This document shows, in pieces, positions 51,169 to 62,519 of a stretch of DNA of 64,000 nucleotides (the stretch's first letter is position 1; each line of letters starts with the position of its first letter). The stretch comes from Exophiala sp. HKRS030. Lineage: Eukaryota > Ascomycota > Eurotiomycetes > Chaetothyriales > Herpotrichiellaceae. The notes under the pieces are model-generated. The model ran no database searches, was not told where the DNA came from, and was given only the letters and a program-made list of their open reading frames with translations. The DNA lies in contig JAHWDD010000003.1 in the NCBI GenBank assembly GCA_023897205.1, forward strand, positions 4,157,665-4,221,664, in the 5' to 3' direction. The position numbers were made by a program, and so were the translations under genes.

Positions 51169-52084
51169 TCATCTGACTCCCATTTGAGCCCGAATTTGCA
51201 TTATCTGAGCCCTCTCAGTTGGCGAGAACGAGTTTATCGTTCTTTGGTCCATGGCCAGGACTTGCTGGATCATTTCCTGCTGAGATAGTTGGGCTTGTTG
51301 TTGAGGTGGTGGAGGTTGCTGTTGGACTGGAGTCGGTGCGTATTGTTGGGGTGGTCTTTGAGGAACTTGGCCTGGAATGGGGGAGGTGGATAGCCCTGAT
51401 ACTGCTGTGGTGTCGGCTGAGGCGGAGGAACGTTAGCTGGTTGGGCTTGTCTAGTGGCTTGCTCGACAACTTGAGCTAGTACTTTGGGATCAACGAGGTT
51501 CATCAAGATCAAAGCTTGAAATATGGCGTAGGACAATTGAGGCGCGCTCTTTAATAGTGATGTTGCTCTTGCTGGGTCTGAGATCGCTAGTGCTTTCATT
51601 TGAGTGAGGACGTCTAGAAGCTGATTTGCAGGCAAAGTGTTCAAGGTCTGAGAAATAGCGTCCGTCGCCCTCAGATTTGGAGGAAGATCAACTCCCGGTG
51701 GTAGAGGTGGAAGAGTCGTGTTATCGCCAGGAACGGATGATTGATCGTAGTTTGTCGGCACCGAATCCTTCTCGTTATTATGAGGCCAATCCACTCGAAT
51801 CTTGCGGCCATCGATCTCGTAGTCGTTTAGATTTCGCACTGCTGTTGCGGCGGCATCTGCGTCTGCGAAATCTGCAAATCCAAAACCCTTTGATTTCCCT
51901 GTGTCGGGATTTGTCATGAGCCTAAATTTGACGATGGTGCCCGCATAGCTGAGGATCTTTACTATGTTTTCCTCGCTGAGGTCTCGTGAAAGTCAGTAGG
52001 CATTTCGCTGGCGAAGGGATAACTGCAATACTCACTGAATGGGATATTACCCACGAAAACACTGCGACTTTGGCCCGGCGCCAT
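51169..52084 (-). CDS. rna15: Cleavage stimulation factor CstF-64 / Rna15, frameshifted
   Basis: RNA-binding subunit of the pre-mRNA 3'-end cleavage machinery, about 287 residues. Exon 1 (52036-52084) and exon 2 (51169-51982) are joined by a 53 bp intron, giving SVFVGNIPFNLSEENIVKIL, the start of the single RRM (about 8-88), which continues KSKGFGFADFADAD. A hinge domain follows (DAISQTLNTLPANQLLDVLTQ). The frame breaks in the Pro-rich linker at the G run 51379-51383 on the plus strand; the next frame continues as a Pro/Gln-rich linker into QQVLAMDQRTINSFSPTERA and ends IRAQMGVR, the C-terminal helical domain of the family. One missing base explains it. It is head to head with prohibitin-2. 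Confidence 0.9.
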
Positions 52085-52461
52085 GATAAGCAACGAATCT
52101 CGGTTTGTGAAAGGGTGATTGAGAAGTTGACTACGGAAAAGAATGAAGAATGACAAAGTACTGAAATGCAGACCGAGTGACCGAACAAAGCCAGGGTTGT
52201 TCGCAGGTAGCGGCAGGCCGTGCACACGTTAGCCGTGACCGAAGGCGCATCGTGAGGCACTCTAAATTGCGCCGTACGATCCCGATACTTCACCGTATCT
52301 CCACAACCTGCTCATGGACAAAGACAGTTAGTGTGATTTTAAAATCCATTACGGGCAGATGTTGTAAGTACTTGGAGCCTGAGCAGTGCTTCATAACTTG
52401 GTGTTCTTCTTGTGCGTCCCATTGTCAAACATTCGGTCGCAGTCTCGGCCATTCAGCAGCC
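52085..52461. promoter_or_regulatory. Divergent promoter region, CstF-64 / prohibitin-2
   Basis: 377 bp between head-to-head start codons, so the promoters must overlap or be shared. Confidence 0.6.
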
Positions 52462-53488
52462 ATGTCCTACGACCCAAGAGAGCATTTCCAGCAGATCCAG
52501 CGGACTCTGCAACAGCGCGGTGGAAAGGGCTTCGGAGGTGTTCCCGGAGGCGGTGCTGCTGGAAGAGGTGTGCTTGGATTGATCGCCCTTGGTATTGGTG
52601 GCGTTATCGTCTCTAATTCAATCTTCAACGGTATGGAATGCTTTTACTACTATTGAAGAGCTGCGCTGATCTCAGAAGTCGACGGTGGTCATCGAGCGAT
52701 CAAATATACACGATTATCCGGAGTGAAGAAAGATATCTACAATGAAGGTACGGCAAGGTCTTGGAAATCATTTAATATAATCGAAACTGACAGAGACAGG
52801 TACCCACATAAGGATACCGTGGTTTGAGACACCTATCGACTACGACGTCCGAGCTAAACCACGCAATGTCGCATCCTTGACCGGAACTAAGGACTTGCAA
52901 ATGGTGAACATCACCTGCCGTGTACTTTCAAGACCGCGCGTCGAAGCCCTCCCTCAAATCTATCGAACACTCGGAACCGACTACGACGAGCGTGTTTTGC
53001 CCTCGATTGTCAATGAAGTCCTCAAAAGTGTGGTGGCCCAGTTCAACGCCAGCCAGTTGATTACTCAGAGAGAAAATGTCGCCAGGTTGGTCCGAGACAA
53101 CCTGACAAGAAGAGCTGCTCGATTCAACATCATGCTTGACGATGTCTCCCTGACGCATCTCTCCTTCTCACCCGAGTTCACCGCCGCCGTTGAAGCGAAA
53201 CAAGTCGCTCAGCAAGAAGCACAGCGGGCAGCCTTCATTGTTGACAAAGCCAGACAAGAGAAGCAAGCTACCGTGGTTCGCGCACAGGGTGAAGCCAGGT
53301 CGGCAGAGCTGATTGGTGACGCTATCAAGAAGAGCCGAAGTTACGTCGAACTCCGACAGATTGAGAACGCCAGGAACATCGCCAGCATTCTACAAGAGGC
53401 TGGCGGCAAGAACAAGCTGTACCTCGATGCGCAGGGCCTGGGTCTCAACGTCAATGCGGGCGAGGATCCGCCGTCCAAGAGACATTGA
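52462..53488 (+). CDS. phb2: Prohibitin-2
   Basis: Subunit of the ring-shaped prohibitin complex of the mitochondrial inner membrane, which supports m-AAA protease regulation and cristae; 309 residues, the usual length. Three exons: 52462-52630, 52676-52747 and 52800-53488, with two short in-phase introns. A Gly-rich N-terminus leads to one hydrophobic anchor ([20 protein letters not shown], about 36-55). The PHB domain follows ([31 protein letters not shown]) and then a long coiled coil ([20 protein letters not shown]). The frame is intact, in contrast to its neighbours. Confidence 0.95.
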
Positions 53489-54110
53489 ACACAAAGTCTG
53501 GCGATTGTGTAAGAGAATTCAAATCCAAAAGGGCATGGAGTTCTTCTAATAGGCTCCTTCTACATGTGTCATTAGCGAAAGCAGATTTAAAAATGTAACA
53601 ATTCTTCCCTCGTCCCAGGTTTGATGTAATCATCTATTTTGCTTAAGCTCTTCCTTGAGATCCAGTGGCAATGCCGTTACGGCCCGTTCTCGCAACAGGT
53701 CCCAGGAGTTTGAAAGAGATGCGAATTTTGTAATGCCTTTTCATTGCAGGCCGACGCCAATTCCACGGGTTTAATCCCCAACCGCAGATCCGTTCCAATG
53801 ATACATGCTAGTCCTAACACCTATTGTGATTATGACATCAAGCTCCTACGCCGTACTCCATGTTCATGAATTTACTGGAAATCAAGATCTTAAGCTTGCC
53901 CTTCTTTTGCAACATGATGATAATGGCAGAAGTGTGAGAATGTGAAATTCTCTATGCCAAATTGAGCAATCTTCAAGGAACAAGTGAGAAGATGACCGGC
54001 GAGACGAGCCAGCATCAAACTGGAACCCCCGACGGTCTTCCACTGCTGCAGAAAACCCGGATCTTTGGCACTCTGTGGCTGCGATATGGGTCCGATCATG
54101 TTTTTTCACG
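53489..54110. other. Convergent intergenic, Phb2 / unknown protein
   Basis: About 620 bp, no gene seen. Confidence 0.55.
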
Positions 54111-57100
54111 TCAACCTGTATTCGCAGTACTATGTCGATGACGTTTCCGCACCTTTTTCTTCTTTGAGCCAAGGCTTTCCGATTCGGGTTGTGCCTCAGT
54201 GTGCTGCAATTTGGTCCTTTGCTCAACAGAGACCGGTAACTCGTCATAGTCACAGCCCAGCCTCCAAGGAGAGGACTTCTCCAGCCACTCCTGTAAAGCC
54301 GTATAGCCTTGAGCTCTAGCAATGGTGAAAGCAACTTCGTAGTGAATGCGCGCTGTTTGTTTGAGTTGATCTGCGACACCGTGAAGACCAGGTGCAAATG
54401 CGTGGCCGGGGTTGCGGGAGTCTGTAATGGAGTCTTTGAGTTTCAGAAGTCCAGCAACCAATTTGGAGAGTTTCCGCTGGATTTCAACCTCGCAGGCAGA
54501 GAAGGATGGCTGCACCACATTCTGAGGCTGTGATGTTGAGTAAAGGTTCTTAACGGTCGCTGACATTTGTCTGTCAGATGCTGTGCGCTCAGTGTTGTGC
54601 ATATGATGTGTCTCATTTTCTGGTGGGTCCGGAAATGCCGGTTGTGAGATAGAAGTCGTGTCTAAAAGCTCAGAGAACCGAGAATGCTTCTTGTTTGCAT
54701 TCTCCCTGTCCTGTCCCTTCATTTTACCACCATCTTGATCATTCAGTTCGTCGCTCAGCGCAACATTGTCTGAACAACCCTCATTCGTGGGTTGTACGAT
54801 TTGAGATGAGTCGTTATTTGACTCGCTGGATGAGATTTCGATTTTTTCATGTTGTTTTGTTGGAAGAATCCCTTTCTCATCTTTGATTGCCCCAGGGACA
54901 TATTCCAATGCTCCCTTTTTGGGAGACTTGGTTGCATTATGCATTGCTTTTACTTTGGCTCTGCATGCGTGATCGGTACCACATCGGTGTCTTTTCTCTT
55001 TCGTCATGTAGGTGAAGCAGTCCCAAACTGTGGCGAAGGCCTCAGAATCTTGCATCTGATTGTAGTCCAGGAAGCAGGCACCCATAAATGCTTCAATCAT
55101 CTTGAGGTTGTCAAGAGCTTGTTTCCCATCGGGTACAGCTATCACGAATGCGCAGATCAAGCTGATGATATCAGCAGCCACGACAGGGACAGTATGTTGT
55201 CGGAGGCCAATTTTCGTCCTGTACTCGGTGACCTCACAGACGAGCAGCATGTATAAGTCGGTGACAGCAGACGCAACAAAAGCCCATGATAGGAACCAGT
55301 CACTGAGCTCTCGTGGAACCTTTTGCCCGGTCGTATTTGCGAGACTACGGATATTTGAGATAGCCATATCGAAATTCACGCGAGCTTGATATGTAAGCTG
55401 TTGGCTGAGGACGACGATTGCTTGACTAGGACAAACTCCGCTGCGTGCAAAGTTGAAGATGGAATCGAGAAATGTTTCAGCAGTCGTCTGGCAGAAGGCC
55501 ATATTTTCCCGGTAGAAGTCCGTCTGGTCAAGCCAGTGGCCAGGTTCAAACCGAACCCCCAGATGTACGCCTTTATGAATGCTGAAGACCTTGAAAACTT
55601 CCCATATGCCTTCCTCCAGATGATCCTCATAGTAACGTACGAAGGTAGAACGTAGCAGCTGTGCATGATCGATGATCCTGGTATCTTGAACCCGTTCCTG
55701 AAACCTTTTCAACGCCGATGACGTCGTCGGTGGACTTCTCAAGAGAGCATCTGTCTTATGAGCAAGCATGTTGATGGCTGAAGCATGCCCAGTTTCTGTG
55801 ATATGGTCTTGTCGATTCGGCGTAGAGGCGTCCGACCCATTTGCGCGTTGCTTGGCCCCTCCACCCTGAGCTTTGGCGACGAATTTTGTCATTGAAGTTT
55901 CCACTGTCAGCAAAGCCTCAAGAAGTGTGCGAGACGGCTCGCGCATGACGGTAACACTTCCCCTTACCATATCGAGGACTTCCATGAATCTTTCGGGTTT
56001 GCGATCAGAAAACTTCAATACAAGTGAGGTGATCTTTGCCTGCAGTTCAGATTGTCCTGCCCCTTTGTAAGCTTCGGAGACAAGTTTTTCAACCGAACGG
56101 CTGAAGATAATCGTCGTAATTTTGTCGTCTAGCACCATGTCAGATAGGGGTGGGATTGGACACTTGAGAAGAGCTTCGTCCTTGATCTTGCATAAAGCAG
56201 CGGCGACCTGGTCGTGATCCTGATCGGCCATCTTTTGAGCCATAAGAGCCATGTCCTTCATGGCAGCATTTTCGATCCTTATGCATTCCTGATTTGCTTC
56301 GACAGTCACTTTGTCGAGGCCTTTACTTAAGTCCAAACTTGTTGAAGTTGCTCCTGTGATGTGCATTTCCTCTCTAAGGTTCAGAAGAGCTTCGATCACA
56401 CTAGTAGGAGTTCGCTTCTTGTCGTCACCGGTAAACTCATCAAAGGCATGGTCTCCTGAGTCTCGCCTCGAGAGCATTTCTTCAAGGGCTTGGAACGACT
56501 TGCTAAGGACTGGTGACATGGGACCTGTCATTTGTAAGACCTTACGTAGATCGGTAATAGCTGTTTGGATATCTTGAGGCGCAGACGCTGAGAAGAATCC
56601 TTTCATGACTGAGAGCGCATGGGAAAACGCATCAGAGCTACATCCAGCCAATGCTTGGGAGAGAATGTTGGCCATGTTGGTGGTGGTTGATTGTGATGCT
56701 CGGGAAATAGTAGGATCAGAATTGAGAATAGTTTGCCGGAAATCATTGTTCTTCCTTTCTGCCTCGGCCATGTCAAAGTTGGCTTGATTCAACTTCACGC
56801 GCGCATCTGCAGGCGACACTTTACCAGTGTTCACGTCCCGTCTGATCTTTTCCAGCTCTTCGCGGATCTTACCTACAATTTGCTCGTTCTCTTTTGCTGC
56901 TTCAAACATTACAGCATTCCGAGGATCAAGCAGTATATCTTTGGAAACGAAATTCTCGAGTGCATTGGATATCCCATTGTGGTAACTGTCTCCCATGCTT
57001 GCACGGAATTCGCCAAGTCCGTAGGTTTGTTTGCGGTTTCTGAGAGCCAGTTCCTCTTCGTCATCTTTCCTCACACGGTCGAGCTCGACGTCGCGCTGTT

Positions 57101-57613
57101 TTCTCAATGCCGCTTGCATCCTCGATGATTTCTCCGTAGCTATTCGGGCATGGTAATACTTGATCGTATCCATTTCCATCCAGGAGACACCTTTGGTTTT
57201 AGCACGTCGGCATATCCCATGCTTACAGTGGTGGCGGTTGGCTTGAGGGTGTTCTGGTGTATGTCGTCCAAGTCAAGACAGCAGCGAGCAGGACCCGTGA
57301 ACTTATATTCTCCGCTTAATTGGAGCTTGAACGAATTATCCAGAGCTGTAGAGCTCTCGTCCAACAGTGCCCGGTGCGTCTGATGTCTTGAAGACTTTCT
57401 CTCAAGCTCATCCTTCTCTTTCTCGAGCTTTGCTCTCTCTTTCAACAACTCATTATATGTGCGGATATCGGAACCCGTCCAACCATCCACATTGATACCA
57501 TCAGCGGCCTTCAGAGGACTCTCTTCTTCTGTTGGAAGCATGTAGTGATCGAAGGCGACATTATGATCGCTTTGAACCGACGTTCTGGACGATTTGCCTT
57601 TTGATTTGCCCAT
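54111..57613 (-). CDS. Large hypothetical protein with coiled coil, frameshifted
   Basis: I do not recognise this protein. The first frame (57613 to 57140) begins MGKSKGKSSRTSVQSD and contains a short coiled coil (LLKERAKLEKEKDELERKS). A second frame begins before 57179 and runs 1,022 codons to 54111. They overlap, and joining LKPK to GVSWMEMDTIKYYHARIATE by one added base near plus 57190-57191 gives a single 1,167-residue protein; no plausible intron fits. The N-terminal third is charged and helical. The middle contains hydrophobic helices (VVAADIISLICAFVIAVPD) too weak to call membrane spans, and the tail is Lys/Arg-rich (GSKKKKVRKRHRHS). No enzymatic motif is visible. The gene is head to head with Rmt2. 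Two separate genes remain possible. Confidence 0.7.
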
Positions 57614-58810
57614 CGCTGACTGAATGATGGATTAGGTGTGTTGGAAAGATGCCGGGTCAAGTAGTCGACCTGACAAGCTCGGCACGTGATGAAACGCTTG
57701 ACACGAAACTGGCTCTACTCTTGAGGCAACAAGTTCCGTTCAAGGCTACAGTCCGATCCCAACTTCTAAATCGACGGACGTCCAACTTCTGCAAGTTGTA
57801 GAATCTTTTACTGCCAGTTACACCTTCGGGCTTCAAGGCTGGAGGAGTAGAAATGGCTGTGCACTTCGAAAACGTGCCGACCCTACCACAAAATGCGATT
57901 CTTCAACCACTGTCACATCCAGAAGTACAGCATCACGGTCCAAGAATATAAGGCGACATGGCTCATGATAGTGCAGCTGCATTGCTTGCCCAAGAAAAGC
58001 GCAATGCGAGATGGGTCGGTTGCAGATGGGAGCGTGTAATGTCCGCAAGTTTTTATGAAGAACAATGTGGCAAGTGGTTCGTTTAATGAGAGCTTGCTGT
58101 CCCTGGAGATTGTGTTGTTGCTGGCAGAAATGGGATGGACGCTTGATAATCCTTGCTCACATTCTGTAACGCATGACTGATGTGGGCGCTATAGGATGGA
58201 CCGATACCTTTGAAGACAGCGCGTCAGTGAAGAATGTTCAAGATGAGTGTCAACTTGTCAAGTCTGGGTGAAAAGAAGGTTCGACTTGTGCAAAATCTGT
58301 CTTGGCAGAGCTCGGCCGGTGTCTGGGCTGGAATTGGGTGAAATTACAGCCGATGGGGATCGCCTAAATCTCAAGTTACTAGTTAAACGAAAGGAAAAGA
58401 GTGTGCTAGTTAGTTAAAGGAGCTAGGTAGGACTGTTCTATCCATTAAAGTAGGAGATTAACTACTTGACTAACCAGTCAACTAACACGCTCATCTCAAA
58501 TACTTTATTGCGCCAATGGGACCTCGGCTCTGTACTGAGGAAATTATTGCTGCTTTAAAGTCTTCCCTATCATGACACCGACACAATGTTGACCTTTTAT
58601 TGCCCTCCGTTGACCTTAATAGCGGCGTGTTGTTGAGCCTTGCATCAAAAGTTTCTGTTTGTTCGACAATTTTATAATGTGCGTTCCTTGCCAATCTTGA
58701 CACCAAAAATCTGTCACGCCAATATCGTTCCGAAGCTAGACCTTGGGCTTGAGGGTAGAATATACCCTGTCCTGGTTCCGATTTCTACCAACACCAGACT
58801 GGCAAGCGCC
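57614..58810. promoter_or_regulatory. Divergent region, unknown protein / Rmt2
   Basis: About 1.2 kb between divergent starts. It contains ACTAGTTA-type short repeats near 58376-58490. No gene supported. Confidence 0.5.
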
Positions 58811-60015
58811 ATGGCCCAAGACGAGCAACGGGTTGAAAAGATCCGTAATATTCTACAGGCCGCTTCCGCACATGATCTGCAAGCTCTGGAGCGCTATTCT
58901 AGGGACTATTCATTCCCAGATTGTAGAGTCGTGGATGTCCAAGATCCTACAACTGGCGCATCGCCCTTGCACGCTGTTATTCAGTCCAGCAGACCCTTGA
59001 GCAATGGATCGAGTGTGCATGCTACGCAAGATGAGGAGACGGGCTCTGAAGCCGTGAAACTTCTCCTGGAGAACGGCGCCATATGGAACCAGTTGGACAA
59101 TAACAATGAAACCCAGGCTGCATTGCCCATCGTCTTGGACTCTTGTCACTATATCAATTGATCGTGGATGCTGGAGTTCGCGCGGAAATGCTTCTGAATC
59201 GGCTTGATGGATACGAGCGTCTGGATGATGGTGATGACGACGATGATGTTGATGACGAAATGGATATCCAAGAGTCAAAGGACGAAGCAGCGGCCCAGGT
59301 AGACTTGGATGCAGAAGTCGGAAATGAGCCTGTTCTGGCCGACCAACCAGAAGTTGACAGCACAACCTACCTTTCTTCGGCATTGTCTTACAGTGGTAGA
59401 ATGCTACTGGATGAGCAACAGAATGGTGTCATGATGGCATGGGAGAGTGATATTATGCTTAAGTCTGCTAATGCTCTATTATTTCGACCTGAGAGCCGAA
59501 TCTTAAATGTTGGTTTTGGTATGGGGATCATTGATACTCATATTCAAAACCATACCAACAAGCCTTCAAGTCATCACATTATCGAAGCTCATTCCGATGT
59601 CTTGAGCCAAATGCAAAATGATGGATGGCTAGACAAGCCAGGAGTTTTTATTCATCGAGGAAAATGGCAGGACATAATCCCTAACCTCATTGAACAAGGC
59701 CTTGTCTTTGATGCAATCTACTTCGATACGTTTGCAGAATCGTACACAGATTTCCGCGATTTCTTGTCAGAACAAGTCATTGGACTCCTTGATCAAGATG
59801 GCCGGTGGTCCTTTTTCAACGGGATGGGCGCCGACAGACAGATCAGTTATGATGTGTATCAGAAGGTTGTCGAGCTGGACCTCTTCGAGTCTGGGTTCGA
59901 TGTCGAATGGGAGAGTGTTGACCTGCCTAAGCTTGATGCTGAGTGGGAAGGCGTTCGGCGAAAGTATTGGAACGTTGATGAATATCGCCTGCCCATTTGC
60001 AAATTCATGGACTGA
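58811..60015 (+). CDS. rmt2: Protein arginine N-methyltransferase Rmt2, frameshifted
   Basis: Type IV arginine delta-N-methyltransferase, about 401 residues; yeast Rmt2 modifies ribosomal protein Rpl12. The ATG at 58811 (MAQDEQRVEKI) starts an ankyrin-like N-terminal region (GASPLHAVIQSS, AVKLLLENGAIWNQLDNNNET). The frame breaks at the C run 59112-59114: the next frame gives PGCIAHRLGL, which completes the conserved NETPGCIA.RLGL motif, and carries on into VSLYQL-type sequence. After an acidic linker comes the catalytic domain with NGVMMAWESDIM, SAM motif ILNVGFGMGIIDTHIQ and FDAIYFDTFAESYTDF. One missing C repairs the gene to family length. Confidence 0.92.
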
Positions 60016-60461
60016 GTATGAGGAAAGTTGAGATTGTTTCATGTATCCTCACGCCCGGAGAAGTTCCGCGGATACTGACTCGTATTTGGGGACCAGTATT
60101 CAACTTCATGGGCGATGCTCTCGGTGTATCTCCGCCGAAGCACCTTCGGCTGCCATTACCCCGCATCCTATCTCGCAGGCTCAAATCCAACCTAACCGAA
60201 TCCACATTCTCCAAGCACTCTACGTTCATCTGTCGATAAATGGACATTAGTTTGGTTTCCCCGAAGAGGTACTCCGGGTTTCCGGTGAGGAGATAAAGAA
60301 AATGACGCGTGGAATGGCTGTCCGAGGTGAAAGTATATATCCGACTGCAACGATGTCGGAATGGAGGAGGGTTGCTCTTCTGCGACAGAAGCCAATTCAA
60401 GACCAAAAGAATCCTTCGGCGTGAGCACTATCTGGCCTACATAACAAATTGATATTTGAAA
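60016..60461. other. Intergenic, Rmt2 to short-chain dehydrogenase
   Basis: About 450 bp. No gene seen. Confidence 0.5.
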
Positions 60462-61423
60462 ATGGGCAAAAGAACGGCAATTGTGACAGGATCAAGTCGA
60501 GGAATGTATGATATCCTTTCAGTGCGATGCTTGCAGTGGCTGTGGTGCGCATACTGATAAATTCAAGTGGTGAAGCAATTGTTCGTCGTCTGGCACAGGA
60601 AGACTACCTCGTTACGGTCAATGACATTGCCGCCAACAAGGCCGGAATCGACAAGCTGGTAAACGAATTGAACGAGAAGCATGGCAAGGGCACTGCCATC
60701 GGCATCGTCGCAGACGTAACTTCCTCGAGCGACGTCCAAAACCTGATAAAAGAATCGGTTGAAAAGTTAGGCGATCTGACTGTGTTCGTCGCAAATGCAG
60801 GCATTGCGCAAGTTGCACCAGCACTTGAGATTTCAGATGAAGACGTACAGAAAATGTTCAACGTGAATTTTGTAAGTTGCCTTTCCAGGTCAATTTTTGC
60901 AGTGGAGGAAGTCCGAGTTCCTTTTTCTCTGTGGCGTAGCTGACAACCATCCAAACAAACAGATGGGAGTCTGGCTTTCCTACACGCACGCTGCGCGGCA
61001 AATGATCAAACAAGGACCCGTTCCAGAAGGCTCAAGTGGCTACAAAATCCTCGGAGCTGCCAGTATCGTCGCATTCAAACCCTTCCCTTTGCTATCACAC
61101 TACAGCGCCTCCAAGTGGGCAGTGCGTGGCCTGACACAGGTGTTTGCAATGGAGATGGCGAAACACAAGATCAACGTCAATGCTTACGCACCTGGTATTG
61201 TGGGAACCGCCATGTGGGATCTGATCGATGAAAAGCTTGGTGAGACTGAGGGCAGGCCCAAGGCGAGTCGGTCAAGAAGTATTCATCAGAGTTGACTGCC
61301 CTGGGCCGAGTCAGTGTACCTGAAGACGTAGGGAACCCAGTAGGTGGGTTCTTGTGCTCCAAGGACGCGGAATTCATCACAGGCCAGACCATCGTCATTG
61401 ATGGAGGCATCATTTTCACCTAA
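60462..61423 (+). CDS. Short-chain dehydrogenase/reductase, diacetyl reductase-like, frameshifted
   Basis: NAD(P)-dependent classical SDR, about 269 residues. Exons 60462-60505, 60568-60871 and 60963-61423. The first junction restores the cofactor motif TGSSRGIGEAI, and the second follows NVNF. Other motifs are VANAG and the catalytic YSASK. The N-terminus MGKRTAIVTGSSRGIG and segment VNAYAPGIVGTAMWDLIDE resemble acetoin/2,3-butanediol dehydrogenases, but substrate is uncertain. The frame breaks at 61257-61263 after GRPK; the next frame gives GESVKKYSSELTALGRVSVP, EFITGQTIVIDGGIIFT and a stop at 61421-61423, the normal SDR C-terminus. One missing G or C explains the break. Confidence 0.88.
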
Positions 61424-61684
61424 GCGATAGTGAGTAGGGAATGTAGTCGTCGTAAAGTCCAATATGTGTCAAATCTATCTTCACTATATGTACCATGTGT
61501 TCTCGCCTGTACTGAGTGCCACAACCCGAATGGTCTCTTGTCCGAGGTAGTGATGTCTTGAATGAAAGGAAAAATGCTACAGTTATTGAGTGAAACTCTA
61601 GCTCGATCATCACATCCCGCCCATCCTCATCTCCAGCAAAGCCTCCGTCGAAACCCCCACATATTACCACCTATTTGAAAATTT
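61424..61684. other. Short convergent spacer, SDR / small Cys-rich gene
   Basis: 261 bp between converging 3' ends; no gene seen. Confidence 0.6.
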
Positions 61685-61954
61685 TCAAGCCGGCTTTCCC
61701 TCTCCCGACTTTGGCGGATACGTCTTGCCATCTACCTCCCGCGTAGGCGTACAAGTGCACCTCTGCTCCTCTGGAATCGAGTCCATGACTGAGGGGATGT
61801 GGCTGCCGCAACCCCACCAGGTGGATTTCTCTAGTACGCCAAGACCTTCGTCAGCAAGTATGCAATGTGGCCAGGAGCGTCGAGAGACTGTTAGCAGTGT
61901 GACCTGTTGGTCTGGCAACTTACGGCAGGTGGGACAGGCTCTTTTCATGCACAT
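61685..61954 (-). CDS. Small cysteine-rich protein of unknown function (58 aa)
   Basis: A very short gene. Exon 1 (61924-61954) and exon 2 (61685-61830) are separated by a 93 bp intron (GTAAGT...TACTAG). The splice converts CR into CQ and gives MCMKRACPTCQKSTWWGCG, followed by SHIPSVMDSIPEEQRCTC and ending YPPKSGEGKPA. The CPTC...CG...CTC arrangement suggests a small zinc-binding fold. I recall similar small CPTC-WWGCG-HIPSVMD proteins as widespread in fungi but without assigned function. The in-phase splice and motif layout make it more convincing than the overlapping + strand frame at 61725-62036. Confidence 0.75.
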   Translation of the reverse strand: MCMKRACPTCRKLPDQQVTLLTVSRRSWPHCILADEGLGVLEKSTWWGCGSHIPSVMDSIPEEQRCTCTPTREVDGKTYPPKSGEGKPA

Positions 61955-62519
61955 AATTGCGGTTTTAAGGGTCGCTGGTCTTGGTGGTTTAGCTTTGTTG
62001 GTTGATTATCCTGACTCGGGCAATTTATCCGGCTGAGCGGTGTGGTTTTCCTGACTTATTTGAAGGAAAGACGGACCTGCAGGGACCGGTTTGCTGGATT
62101 AATTGTATTGAGACACTGGCGTGGTGATCGGGTGAGAGTGTCGGTATGAATCTGTTCCCTGTGCTTGAATGATTTGATGCAAAGATGCTAAGATAAGGGA
62201 ACGAGTAGGGATATTTTTGTCGATATATGTACTTACCCCACTAAAGTATAAGGCACAGCCGCACTGAGAATCTAAACCCCGAAGTCCCCGATTCTACGCA
62301 TGAATGATAGTGGAATGTTGTTGCTGACAGCTACTGTGACGTATGTAGATCCGAAATACCTAGGTACTTGTGTCCCTCGGACTTGGACCAATGAGCGTTC
62401 CATGATCCAGAAGTCCTGAAGGATCTAAGAGCTAAATCATGCAAATCATTTTAGTGCTTTCGATTAGCACAGCTGCAAGCTCTTTTCAGAGCCGTGGCAG
62501 AAAACAGGTTCGCGCTCCT
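61955..62519. other. Intergenic, small Cys-rich gene to F-box gene
   Basis: About 565 bp holding the promoter of the small gene and the 3' region of the F-box gene. No gene seen. Confidence 0.5.

Noticed and set aside
61725..62036. 103-codon + strand frame opposite the small Cys-rich gene
   Set aside because: The - strand reading has an in-phase intron and a recognisable cysteine motif; the + strand frame has neither.
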